From NCBI GenBank assembly GCA_001302725.1, contig LIZU01000009.1, positions 1 to 14,475 of the forward strand: DNA of 14,475 nt, given 5' to 3'. The translations under genes were made by a program, and so were the position numbers. Shown piece after piece: positions 1-7,408 of the stretch (its first letter is position 1; every line of letters begins with the position of its first letter). This DNA comes from a candidate division Zixibacteria bacterium DG_27 (GTDB lineage Bacteria > Zixibacteria > MSB-5A5 > DG-27). Under the pieces are notes generated by a model, which saw only the letters and a program-made list of their open reading frames with translations, was not told where the DNA came from and made no database searches.

Positions 1-139
1 TCTCGGTGTCAAGGAGGAGATTCATTTGATATGCCACCTGTTGTTGCCACGAACATGCGAGTTTCAGTGGGAGGAGTGCAAATACTATGACCGCCAGATA
101 GCAGAGGCTATAGTGAGGTGTAGCTGCAGAAGTCCTCAT
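1..139 (-). CDS. Exported protein, N-terminal fragment only (possibly M1-family metallopeptidase-like)
   Basis: Seen: an ATG at 139-137 overlaps the TGA of the upstream DUF4292 gene (138-136) as ATGA, and the frame stays open for 46 codons to the window edge. The product starts with a short polar stretch, then a hydrophobic segment (residues about 12-28, including LAVIVFALLPLKLA) ending near a cysteine, so it looks exported. The predicted mature part begins WQQQVAYQMNLLLDTE. An AGGAGG lies 15 bases before the ATG, a little far for an ideal ribosome site. Inference: VAYQMNLLLDTE resembles the first beta-strand of bacterial M1-type aminopeptidases, but 46 residues cannot establish that. The K at position -3 from the cysteine makes it a poor lipobox. 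Coupling to the DUF4292 gene is the firmest part of the call. Confidence 0.55.
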   Translation of the reverse strand, partial: MRTSAATPHYSLCYLAVIVFALLPLKLACSWQQQVAYQMNLLLDTE

Positions 140-999
140 CTCAGCAGGGATGTTCCTCCTGAGGGCGGTTCAATCCATCGGGCATCTTCGGGGATTCGAA
201 GTTGAAAGAACCTGTCAGGAATCTCTACGTTGATCTTCTCTTGATGCAGCTTTACCCTGATTCTGAAGCCCTTGGCCGGGCAGAGCAGCGTGATTATCTT
301 AGGACGCCAGCGATCATCCATTTTGCGGAAATCGTAGTAACTGATCCAGAGATCGTAAAACTGATCTCGATGTCGCCAGTGGCATTTGGCCACAGTAACA
401 GTGGCGGGGTTTACCCAGAACTGCTTATCCCAGATGGTATCCGCCACCTCGTACAGATAGAAACCCTGTTGCCTGCCGACGAATTTGGGGTTGTCTCGGT
501 CGAACCCGAATTTCCCGATTGAGAACTCAATGGTGCTTACAAGGTCAAATCTCTGCTGGCCGAATTCCACAAACCTCCCCTCCTGTAGCTTTTGCTCGAA
601 ATATGAATTCCTGAACGGAGAAAAGACCTTAACGGTGTCGTTACGGAGAACTCCTTTGGCTACATCAATCCCGAGAATCATCTCGAGCGTGAAGGCAAGC
701 TCGGAGGCTTCACGATAATACAGCTCCATACCGAAAGAGAGGTTCATCTTTTCGCTGTGAAAATCTACCTCTATGTCCCCGGCGTAAGTGTGGAGGTGTG
801 CTTCCTGGGTCGCAAGGAGAGCAACCACTTCCCCAGGGGTTTTGACCTTCGGAGGCGGTTTTATGATTCTCCTGGGGGCGCAGGAGGCGAAGATCACTAA
901 CAACGCTAATGCCCAGGCCGTAATACACAAATGCCGCCGCTTTAAACCGGACCACACTTTCTCCGAGCAGGTTTGTGATTGGATGATAGCCGGTTCCAA
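136..999 (-). CDS. DUF4292-family lipoprotein
   Basis: The product is up to 287 residues. A basic KRRH patch is followed by a hydrophobic core and a lipobox-like VIFASC ending at Cys40, then a proline-rich linker (PPPKVKTP) and a beta-rich domain rich in aromatic residues. The overall pattern matches DUF4292, a LolA/LolB-like fold family of envelope lipoproteins common in Bacteroidota and relatives; its exact role is unknown. The longest open frame starts at a TTG (999-997) with no ribosome site. A GTG at 957-955 (residue 15) gives a cleaner 26-residue signal through the cysteine and may be the true start. The gene sits 27 bases after the M50 protease gene and shares ATGA with the next exported protein. 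The family call rests on recall of overall pattern rather than a diagnostic motif. Confidence 0.72.
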   Translation of the reverse strand: MEPAIIQSQTCSEKVWSGLKRRHLCITAWALALLVIFASCAPRRIIKPPPKVKTPGEVVALLATQEAHLHTYAGDIEVDFHSEKMNLSFGMELYYREASELAFTLEMILGIDVAKGVLRNDTVKVFSPFRNSYFEQKLQEGRFVEFGQQRFDLVSTIEFSIGKFGFDRDNPKFVGRQQGFYLYEVADTIWDKQFWVNPATVTVAKCHWRHRDQFYDLWISYYDFRKMDDRWRPKIITLLCPAKGFRIRVKLHQEKINVEIPDRFFQLRIPEDARWIEPPSGGTSLLR

Positions 1000-1026
1000 A
1001 GTTATGGCGCTATTGAGATGTGAACG

Positions 1027-1674
1027 TTACAATGGCAATCCCGTGAAAAGGTAGCCGAAAAGCCTCACAAAGGGAATGAATATGTAGGCAAAGATATTAA
1101 CTCCGAACACATATCCGCCCATGATTATCCCCACCAGGACCAGCGGACCGTAACGCTCCAGCCGATAGTAGAATCTCTCCTCCTGGGGAGGCAGGAGCCC
1201 GAAGAGGATCTTGGAGCCGTCCAGAGGCGGAATCGGAAGCATGTTGAATACCGCCAGGATGATGTTGATCTGAACTGCAAATATCAACATCCGCAGAAAC
1301 ACTCCTACAAACGGTGTCTGGAAATCCAGGCCGCCGCCGGTGCCAAGATAGACACGCAAGACCAGACCGAAGAAGAATGCAGAGAGCAGGTTGGCAAGAG
1401 GTCCGGCGAAGGATACCCAGATCATGTCCCTTTTGGGATCGCGAAGGTTGTAGGGATTGACCGGCACCGGGCGGGCCCAGCCGAAACCAACGAAGACCAG
1501 CATTATCGAACCGAGGATGTCCAGATGAACCAGGGGGTTGAGGGAAAGCCGCCCCATCATCTTGGCGGTGGGGTCTCCACTACGGTAAGCTATGTAACCG
1601 TGAGAGAACTCGTGGACGGTGATGGCGAAGAGAAAGCCGGGAACCATTATGGCGATTTGCTCGAGACTGTACAT
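1027..1674 (-). CDS. Site-2-protease-like M50 metalloprotease (membrane)
   Basis: A 215-residue, highly hydrophobic membrane protein. It carries the zinc-binding HEFSH (HExxH, His21-Glu22-His25) in the first membrane segment and the second M50 motif NMLPIPPLDG at 144-153, whose Asp152 is the third zinc ligand. There is no PDZ domain and the protein is short, so it belongs to the compact site-2 protease group that cuts or handles transmembrane substrates, not the RseP type normally found next to cdsA. The substrate cannot be deduced. ATG start at 1674, with a GAGAGGG purine run about 13 bases upstream. It lies 10 bases downstream of the PHP gene, so the two are probably cotranscribed. Confidence 0.9.
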   Translation of the reverse strand: MYSLEQIAIMVPGFLFAITVHEFSHGYIAYRSGDPTAKMMGRLSLNPLVHLDILGSIMLVFVGFGWARPVPVNPYNLRDPKRDMIWVSFAGPLANLLSAFFFGLVLRVYLGTGGGLDFQTPFVGVFLRMLIFAVQINIILAVFNMLPIPPLDGSKILFGLLPPQEERFYYRLERYGPLVLVGIIMGGYVFGVNIFAYIFIPFVRLFGYLFTGLPL

Positions 1675-1684
1675 CGTTACGAAA

Positions 1685-2530
1685 CTACCCTCTCTCAGCC
1701 ATGACCGTGGCCGGTAAGGTTAACTCCAATCCCAGAGGCGCCAGCGACTCGAGGGCCCTTTTGATTTCGTAGCCGACCTCCTCCGGGTGGTGTGCATCCG
1801 AGCCTAAGACGGCGACCTTCACCCCGTACTCCTTGATCAGCTCCAGAATCTCATTCGAGGGATAGAAATCTTTGAATCCCCGGCGGAGGGAACCGGTGTT
1901 CACCTCCGTTCCCAGATCGTGGTAGCGCATGAGCTCTAAAACCGGTTCGATATAGTCGCGATGGGCAGTGAAGATCTTCTTCCCGTAATAGGTAAACCCG
2001 TATTTCTTGTAACCGTCGAGATGGGCGACGCAATCGAAAAGATCTGATTTCACCAGTGAGGTCATATTCTCGAAATAGCTTTTGCACATCTCCCTGACGC
2101 TTTTTCTCTGGAAACATCTCTCGTATTCCCTGCGGTCGGTGAAGGCAACCCCCTCCAAACAGTGGATTGAGCCGAGAAGGAAATCGACCTCGATTCCAGA
2201 CAGGGTTTCGCGCAACTGATCTTCGAAGTGGGGAGCGTAGTCGACTTCCAGACCTAACCTCACCAGAAGTCCCCTCTCCTCATATCTTCTCCGGGCCCCT
2301 TTAACCTCCTGCATATAGCTGGGCAGTCCCTCCTCCAGCGGCACCTGCCGACCGTCAACAATCATGAAGGGGTCGATTCTTCTTCTCAGAGGGTCGGTGT
2401 CGAAATGGGTGGTGAAACAGATCTCCTTCAATCCTCTCTTCAGTGCCTCCTGACAGAACTCTTCAATGCTGCCGGTGGCATCCAGGGAGTATCCGGGATG
2501 AATGTGATAATCGATCAAATCCACAGTCAC
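1685..2530 (-). CDS. PHP-domain phosphoesterase, histidinol-phosphatase (HisJ/HisK) type
   Basis: This 281-residue protein contains the whole set of PHP metal ligands: DYHIH (His9, His11), THFD (His42), GLEVDY (Glu95), GSIHC (His123), VAHLD (His170) and GSDAHH (Asp245, His247). These build a tri-metal site that hydrolyses phosphomonoesters. The layout and length fit the HisJ-type histidinol-phosphatase group, which removes phosphate from L-histidinol phosphate in histidine synthesis. No other his genes are nearby, so the substrate is an inference and another phosphoester is possible. The start is GTG, sharing four bases (GTGA) with the stop of the upstream metallo-hydrolase gene, which indicates translational coupling. 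Confidence 0.85.
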   Translation of the reverse strand: MTVDLIDYHIHPGYSLDATGSIEEFCQEALKRGLKEICFTTHFDTDPLRRRIDPFMIVDGRQVPLEEGLPSYMQEVKGARRRYEERGLLVRLGLEVDYAPHFEDQLRETLSGIEVDFLLGSIHCLEGVAFTDRREYERCFQRKSVREMCKSYFENMTSLVKSDLFDCVAHLDGYKKYGFTYYGKKIFTAHRDYIEPVLELMRYHDLGTEVNTGSLRRGFKDFYPSNEILELIKEYGVKVAVLGSDAHHPEEVGYEIKRALESLAPLGLELTLPATVMAERG

Positions 2531-3162
2531 TGCCGCAGAGCCTCCAGCACGAAGGGATTGAATTTCCTCTCCTGCCCGATGGTCGATTTCGGCCCGTGTC
2601 CGGGATAGATTGTGGTGTCGTCGGGAAGGACCATAAGCTTCTCTCTAATCGATCTCATCAGGGTATCATAGTCGCTACCCGGGAAATCGGTGCGACCGAT
2701 GGAGCCGGCGAAGAGGGTGTCGCCGGTGAAGACAATCTTATCCGACTTAAGACAGATCCCCCCTGGAGAATGCCCCGGGGTGTGAAGGATTTGAAACTCC
2801 AGATTGCCGAGCGATATCTCCTCTCCGTCCTCAAGCAATCTGTCGGCCCTCGGCGCTTTTATGTTCTCGCCGCTGAAGGCGGAGAGATTCTCTCGGGGGT
2901 CTGTCAACATCCGGGCATCTCCGCGGTGGATGAGAAGTTCGGCTCCAGTCTTGGACTTCAACTCCCCCACCGCTCCGATGTGATCCAGGTGTCCGTGGGT
3001 GAGAACGATCCTCTCGATTTTCAGGTTTAGAGACCGGATTCCCGACTGGATGGTCTGCGCCTCGAAGCCGGGGTCAAGGATCATTCCGACCTGGGTGGCT
3101 TCATCTCCCACTATGTAACAGTTCGACAGATACGGTCCGACCTCGAAGACCTTTATCAGCAC
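2527..3162 (-). CDS. Metallo-beta-lactamase-fold hydrolase (glyoxalase II-like)
   Basis: A 211-residue cytoplasmic protein with the complete binuclear metal site of the family: THGHLDH (His56, His58, Asp60, His61), TPGHSPGG (His131), TGDTLF (Asp148) and YPGHG (His189). The GDTLFAGSIGRTDF segment is typical of the short glyoxalase II-like/YcbL group, which hydrolyses thioesters such as S-lactoylglutathione. It lacks the C-terminal helical glutathione-binding domain of full glyoxalase II, so its substrate is uncertain. The GTG start directly abuts the TAG of uvrC. The end of uvrC supplies the ribosome site (GGAGGGG about 6 bases upstream), so translation is probably coupled. Confidence 0.9.
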   Translation of the reverse strand: MLIKVFEVGPYLSNCYIVGDEATQVGMILDPGFEAQTIQSGIRSLNLKIERIVLTHGHLDHIGAVGELKSKTGAELLIHRGDARMLTDPRENLSAFSGENIKAPRADRLLEDGEEISLGNLEFQILHTPGHSPGGICLKSDKIVFTGDTLFAGSIGRTDFPGSDYDTLMRSIREKLMVLPDDTTIYPGHGPKSTIGQERKFNPFVLEALRQ

Positions 3163-5004
3163 CTACTCCCCCTCCGGATGAAAATGGCCGTAGACCGTTC
3201 CTGCCACCTTGGCGGGGATGCCCGGCGTCTCCAGGAGTTCCGAAAGCTTTGCCTTTCTTATCCTCTCAACGGAACCGAACTTCGCCAATAGATCCAGCCT
3301 TCTTTTCTCGCCGACTCCCTTTATCGCCTCCAGCTCCGATTTGAAGCTCTCCTTCTTTCTCAATTTCCGGTGGTAGGCTATCGCGAAACGATGAGCCTCA
3401 TCCCGGACCATCTGAAGAAGCTTGATGGAGGAGGAGGTCTTTGGAATCATCAACGGTTCTCTTCTGCCGGGCAGGAAGACCTCGTCTAATCTCTTGGCTA
3501 AGGCGAGCATGTCGACATTTTCTACTTTGAGGTTTTTTAGGGCTCGCAGGGCAGAGGTTAACTGTCCCTTGCCTCCATCGATGACAACCAGATCCGGGAA
3601 CTTCCCCTTCTCCTCGATCAGGTGACGGAAATACCGCTCCACCACCTCCGCCATCATGGCGTAGTCGTTTTGACCCTCCACGGTTCTTATTCTGAAATGC
3701 CGGTACTCCCCCTTCCGCGGTTTGCCGTCCTGGAAGATGACCAGAGCACCGACAGCTCCGTTGGACCCCAAATTGGAGATGTCGAAGGCCGCCAAGCGGC
3801 GGGGGGGATTTTTCAGATACAAATCTCTTTTCAAGGAATGGATTGAGCGCGGCAGGCTTTTCTTCATCTTACTCTTCTGGAGCAGCAACTCCTCCAGGAG
3901 CAGGCTGGCGTTCTGAGAGGCCAGATCCAACAGGCGCGCCTTGTCACCTTTTCGAGGTACAGTGAGTTCTACTCTAGACTCAGCCTTAGAAGAGAGATAC
4001 CCGCGCACCAGAGCTTCGTCCTTGGGCTTGGAGGGGAGCAGAATCTGCGGAGGGATGGCCTCGGCGGTGTTGTAAAAGCGCATCAGGAAGGTCTTGAGCA
4101 GTTCCCCGTCCTCGGAGGTTTCCGAGGCCACCAGGTAGAAGTGCTGTCTGCCGATTAAGACCCCCTCTCGCACCTGCATGGTCGCACAGCAGGCGTCGGT
4201 GCCCTCCCGGCTGAAGGCGATGAGGTCGCGGTCGGCCATGTCGGGGTTCAACACTCTCTGGCGGGCGATCAATCCCTCTAAGTTCTGCAGTTGGTCACGA
4301 ACTCTGGCGGCGGTCTCATACTCCTCCGCCTCCGCCAGGCTCTTCATTCGGGAACGGAGTTCTTTCAAGAGCTCCACCTTACGACCGGCGAGAAACCGTC
4401 CGACCCCAAGGGCGATTTGACTGTATTCCTCTCGGGAGATAAAACCCTCACACGGACCGAAACAACGTCCGATGTGGTAGTTCAGACAGACCCGATTTTT
4501 CCTTCTGGAGGGGAGCTTGAGGCCACAGGTACGCAGCGGAAAGATCTGCCGGATCAACCTCAGGGTCTGGCGCATCAGTTTCACCTCGGTGTAAGGCCCG
4601 AAATATCTGCCGCCATCCTTCTTTAAGACCCTGGTCACTAAAAGTCGAGGAAAAGCCTCATTCGTGATTTTCAGATAGGGATATCTTTTGTCATCTTTCA
4701 GGTTGACGTTGTAGCGGGGACGGTGCTCCTTGATGAGATTGTTCTCCAAGATCAAAGCCTCCATCTCGCTGTCGGTGACCAAGACCTCGAAATCGGAGAT
4801 CTTTGACAAGAGAACGTCAGTCTTCAGATCGCGCTGGCGTGATTCCTGCCCGAAGGATCCCTTTTGGGAGAAATACGACCTCACCCGGTTTTTCAGTATC
4901 TTGGCCTTGCCGACGTATAGAATCCTCCCGCGGGAGTCTTTCATCAGATAGACTCCCGGACCCTGGGGGAGGTTCGTCAACTTCGTCTGCAGCGTCTCTT
5001 TCAT
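3163..5004 (-). CDS. uvrC: UvrABC excinuclease subunit C
   Basis: UvrC makes both incisions flanking DNA lesions in nucleotide excision repair after UvrA and UvrB mark the damage. The 613-residue length is normal. Domains in order: GIY-YIG nuclease (about 13-93, with GPGVYLMKD and ILYVGKAK), a four-cysteine cluster (Cys160, 173, 181, 185), a UVR domain that contacts UvrB (about 211-246), the RNase H-like nuclease with acidic residues Asp408 (AAFDISN), Asp447 (GQNDYAMM) and Asp476 (VVIDGGKGQL), and a C-terminal helix-hairpin-helix pair (about 553-605, IKGVGEKRR and TPGIPAKVA). In E. coli UvrC the matching cysteines are reported to hold an iron-sulfur cluster. ATG start at 5004, with no strong ribosome site. 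No uvrA or uvrB is in view. Confidence 0.98.
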   Translation of the reverse strand: MKETLQTKLTNLPQGPGVYLMKDSRGRILYVGKAKILKNRVRSYFSQKGSFGQESRQRDLKTDVLLSKISDFEVLVTDSEMEALILENNLIKEHRPRYNVNLKDDKRYPYLKITNEAFPRLLVTRVLKKDGGRYFGPYTEVKLMRQTLRLIRQIFPLRTCGLKLPSRRKNRVCLNYHIGRCFGPCEGFISREEYSQIALGVGRFLAGRKVELLKELRSRMKSLAEAEEYETAARVRDQLQNLEGLIARQRVLNPDMADRDLIAFSREGTDACCATMQVREGVLIGRQHFYLVASETSEDGELLKTFLMRFYNTAEAIPPQILLPSKPKDEALVRGYLSSKAESRVELTVPRKGDKARLLDLASQNASLLLEELLLQKSKMKKSLPRSIHSLKRDLYLKNPPRRLAAFDISNLGSNGAVGALVIFQDGKPRKGEYRHFRIRTVEGQNDYAMMAEVVERYFRHLIEEKGKFPDLVVIDGGKGQLTSALRALKNLKVENVDMLALAKRLDEVFLPGRREPLMIPKTSSSIKLLQMVRDEAHRFAIAYHRKLRKKESFKSELEAIKGVGEKRRLDLLAKFGSVERIRKAKLSELLETPGIPAKVAGTVYGHFHPEGE

Positions 5005-5044
5005 ATCTTAATGGGTTAAACGGCGAAGCCCCTTTAAAGTTTCG

Positions 5045-5563
5045 TCACTGAACGAGCCTCCGTCCCCCTCTATATCTTCTACGATAATAGTCATCCTCTA
5101 GGTCGGAGATAATGGTGCCAAGGGATTTGGAGACGTGCACGAACTCTCCGGAATCTAGATAGATCCCGACGTGGCTCACTCTAAAACCCGAGGTGGCAAA
5201 GAACACCAGGTCACCGTAGGAGAGGCCAGGTCTGTCGGTTGGCCTCCCGATCCGATAGAGCTTTTCGGAGCTATCAGGGAGCTTAACCCCGAAGCTCCTC
5301 TGGTAAACCAGGCAGACCAACCCGGAACAGTCTAGTCCCTCAGAAGTGTTTCCACCCCATTTATATGGAGTTCCCAGAAGCCTGTCGATTTCGGAGGACA
5401 TCTTCATAAAACCGAGCTTTTTGCCCTGGCTTCCCAGACGGATGGTGCCGTGATCCTGCCAACGGTCTAAGTTGGGTTTGCGGGAGCTGCAACTCCAGAG
5501 GGGTAACGTCAGGGCGACCGCGACGATTACAGATCGAAGAATTTTCTTATCTTCCGCAACCAC
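5045..5563 (-). CDS. NlpC/P60-family peptidoglycan hydrolase, probable lipoprotein
   Basis: A cysteine peptidase family that cuts peptide cross-bridges of the cell wall. The catalytic cysteine is in GLDCSGLVC; the histidine is in VSHVGIYL and the third polar residue in EFVHVS. YGDLVFF and PYKWGGNT are also family hallmarks. The open frame extends upstream to a GTG at 5602, but I chose the GTG at 5563 because an AAGGAGG (5580-5574) lies 10 bases before it; that gives 172 residues. This start yields a short signal, charged then hydrophobic (VIVAVALTLPLW), ending at SCSS. The lipobox is imperfect (Trp at -2) but suggests lipid anchoring. The gene overlaps the last 37 bases of the channel gene, so the two are probably coupled. 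Confidence 0.9.
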   Translation of the reverse strand: MVAEDKKILRSVIVAVALTLPLWSCSSRKPNLDRWQDHGTIRLGSQGKKLGFMKMSSEIDRLLGTPYKWGGNTSEGLDCSGLVCLVYQRSFGVKLPDSSEKLYRIGRPTDRPGLSYGDLVFFATSGFRVSHVGIYLDSGEFVHVSKSLGTIISDLEDDYYRRRYRGGRRLVQ

Positions 5564-7053
5564 TTGACCGAAGCCTCCTTGATTTCTGTCTTCTCCTCCC
5601 ACTCCCTCTTATCCTCGACTCTCTTCTCCTCCATCTCCCGCAGACGTTTTTCCAATTGGAGGCTTAAGCTTTCGGCCAAGGAGGGGGTCTCCTTCATGAT
5701 CCCCTGCAGGTCCTCCTTGGTGACGACAACGGCCTCGGTGTCCTCCAGCGCCTTCACGGTGGCAGATCTCTCCTCTCCGGTGAGAAGTGACACCTCTCCG
5801 AAGCTCTCCCCGGAACCGAGCTCCGCCAGCGCGATCTTGGAGCCGTCGGCTCCTAAAATCGAGATCTCCACTCTTCCCCGGTCTACTATGAAAAGAGAGT
5901 CCCCCGCCTCTCCCTGCACGATGAGGAACTCACCGGTGCCGAAGGGGAGAAGCTTGGCGTTTCTCGAAAGGATCACCAGTTGTTCTTCGGAGAGGGGCGC
6001 GAAGATCTCACACTTCTTGAGAACCTGGAGGATCTCCTGCCACAGGTTCTGAGCTCTCTCGGCTTCCTTTTGCCTCACCCTCTCCATGAAGCGCAGGGTC
6101 CTGATGGGGAAGGGGATTTCGATCCCCATGCGCTTGAACTGATACCAGATGCGGCTTTTGAGATCGTCCTGGATTAGGGGATGGCGCTCGTATTCGTCTA
6201 TCCAGAACTTGAGCTCGTATTCGATGGCGAAATCCCCATAGTCGATAGTGCGCATGTGAGGGGCAGGGTCTTTTAACACTCCTGGAGTCTGATCAGCAAT
6301 CTCTAAGATGGCTTTCTTCACCTTATGGGGTGGGGCTTCGTAGCTAGTCCCAACCCGAAGATACAGAGCCACAACCGGGGAGGGGGCCTTGTAGTTTATG
6401 ATCCTGTCCTTGGCGATGTTGGAATTCGGGATGACCACGTAGTTGTTCTCCAGGGTGCGAATCCTGGTCGCCCTCCAGCTCATTTCCACCACCTCCCCCT
6501 TCTGGTCGGCGACCTCCACCCAGTCTCCCACCCTGAAAGGTCTCTCAATGTGCAGAGCCACTCCGGAGATGACATTCCCCAGAATATCCTGCAATGCCAG
6601 GCCGATCACCGCCGAGAAGACCGCCGAAGAAACCAGAATGGTGGTCAGGTCTAGCTTGAACACTCCGGAGACTACCAAAAAGAGGATCAAAAGCAGGACT
6701 GCCATCCTGGAGACGTCGCGCAGGAGCTTGGAGGGGGGGAATTCCTGTCTCCGGGAGAGGACGAAGTCGAAAAGGAAATACTCACCCATCACCACCCCCA
6801 CGTAGGCGGCCACCAGAAGGACAAGCGCGGTCAGAATCTGGTTAAAGGCGTTATAGGCTGGAAGCCCCATCCGCCACAAAAAGATCAAAATCACAAGCAA
6901 AAAAACGGCGATGTTGGCAGCGGTCCTGGCTTTCACGAAGGCTTTATGCTTGGAAGCGAATCTGAGGATAAGCCTCAGGATCAGAAATGACCCCGCCGTC
7001 CAGGCTAGGGCCAGGGCCACGGTTTTCATGGTCTCCAGAGGGATATTCTCCAT
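5527..7053 (-). CDS. MscS-family channel with C-terminal cyclic nucleotide-binding domain
   Basis: A 508-residue inner-membrane protein. Hydrophobic segments lie near 10-30, 46-62, 71-95 and 115-130. The MscS pore helix and beta domain follow (about 132-320), with the signature GLALQDILGN and RPFRVGDWVE at 151-180. A cyclic nucleotide-binding domain follows at about 348-460: its phosphate-binding cassette (ESFGEVSLLTGEERSATV, about 416-433) keeps the glutamate and arginine that contact the cyclic phosphate. A charged, probably coiled tail ends the protein (460-500). This architecture is known as the bacterial cyclic-nucleotide-gated (bCNG) branch of the MscS superfamily, so the gate may respond to cAMP or cGMP and not only to membrane tension. 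ATG start with GAGG about 7 bases upstream. It is first in its block, after a 349-base gap. Confidence 0.95.
   Translation of the reverse strand: MENIPLETMKTVALALAWTAGSFLILRLILRFASKHKAFVKARTAANIAVFLLVILIFLWRMGLPAYNAFNQILTALVLLVAAYVGVVMGEYFLFDFVLSRRQEFPPSKLLRDVSRMAVLLLILFLVVSGVFKLDLTTILVSSAVFSAVIGLALQDILGNVISGVALHIERPFRVGDWVEVADQKGEVVEMSWRATRIRTLENNYVVIPNSNIAKDRIINYKAPSPVVALYLRVGTSYEAPPHKVKKAILEIADQTPGVLKDPAPHMRTIDYGDFAIEYELKFWIDEYERHPLIQDDLKSRIWYQFKRMGIEIPFPIRTLRFMERVRQKEAERAQNLWQEILQVLKKCEIFAPLSEEQLVILSRNAKLLPFGTGEFLIVQGEAGDSLFIVDRGRVEISILGADGSKIALAELGSGESFGEVSLLTGEERSATVKALEDTEAVVVTKEDLQGIMKETPSLAESLSLQLEKRLREMEEKRVEDKREWEEKTEIKEASVKWLRKIRKFFDL
5574..5580 (-). promoter_or_regulatory. Shine-Dalgarno sequence fixing the NlpC/P60 start
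   Basis: AAGGAGG on the minus strand sits inside the 3' end of the channel gene, 10 bases before the GTG at 5563. It is the best ribosome site in the area and argues against the longer frame from 5602. Confidence 0.65.
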
Positions 7054-7080
7054 GTTCTACCTCGAAAATCTGCCGTCCTC

Positions 7081-7140
7081 GACTGCCTCGCAGTCAGACG
7101 CTGGCGAATTCCAGATCGGGAGCTGGGACTGAATTCAGCG
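7081..7140 (-). promoter_or_regulatory. Candidate structured leader before the channel gene
   Basis: Two adjacent hairpins lie 28-87 bases before the channel ATG. One is a perfect 6-base stem with a 3-base loop (7081-7086 with 7090-7095). The other pairs 7099-7103 with 7136-7140 and 7107-7111 with 7131-7135, with a 3-base bulge and a small inner stem (7111-7114 with 7123-7126). They could be a regulatory 5' leader. I recognise no riboswitch class. Confidence 0.3.
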
Positions 7141-7349
7141 CTTTCACTCGGGGCTCTTCTTCGGTACAACCGCGTCTGTGGTGCCAAGGCCTCTCAACGT
7201 CCCACAGAAAGCTCCTCGGTTCGAAGTCACACCCCGGAAACAGCTGCCTCGGTTCAGAGAAACGGCACTCAACTTCTGCAACCCAGAACTGAAAGGGATA
7301 AACAGTCCTCAAAGGTGATCAAATCCGTGCACCCGACAAAATCCCCCCC

Positions 7350-7378
7350 AAGATAGTGAAAACTGGATTTCAAATCAA
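7350..7378 (-). promoter_or_regulatory. Candidate promoter for the channel/NlpC/uvrC block
   Basis: On the minus strand TTGATT (7378-7373) is followed after 17 bases by TATCTT (7355-7350), four of six matches to each sigma70 hexamer at ideal spacing. Transcription would begin near 7343 and give a leader of about 290 bases before the channel ATG. Support is by sequence only. Confidence 0.35.
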
Positions 7379-7383
7379 TATCG

Positions 7384-7408
7384 GCCTGAGGCTCTTCCGC
7401 GCTCAGGC
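7384..7408 (-). terminator. Weak candidate terminator after cdsA
   Basis: A 7-base stem GCCTGAG/CTCAGGC (7402-7408 with 7384-7390) with an 11-base loop includes the cdsA stop codon. The sequence after it is mixed AT and not a T-run, so if it ends transcription it is at best partial. Confidence 0.3.

Larger units (their letters stand above)
7054..7402. other. Intergenic region between cdsA and the channel gene
   Basis: No convincing gene lies in these 349 bases. A 72-codon minus-strand frame (7312-7094) starts with TTG, lacks a ribosome site, and is treated as unproven. The stretch holds a candidate terminator after cdsA, a candidate promoter, foldable sequence just before the channel gene, and a 9-base direct repeat (CCTCGGTTC at 7214-7222 and 7247-7255). 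No tRNA cloverleaf was found on either strand. Confidence 0.7.

Noticed and set aside
2..205. Plus-strand open frame at the left edge with several cysteines
   Set aside because: It lies opposite the DUF4292 gene and the coupled exported-protein start; the minus-strand reading has a start overlap and a signal-like segment, so this is most likely a shadow.
202..522. 106-codon plus-strand frame inside the DUF4292 gene
   Set aside because: Antisense shadow with no ribosome site and no recognisable domain.
2443..3030. 195-codon plus-strand frame opposite the metallo-beta-lactamase-fold gene
   Set aside because: The minus strand carries every catalytic motif of the family; the long antisense frame follows from codon bias.
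7208..7235. GGTTCGAAG resembling a tRNA T-arm
   Set aside because: The flanking five bases do not pair and no acceptor stem or anticodon arm can be drawn on either strand.
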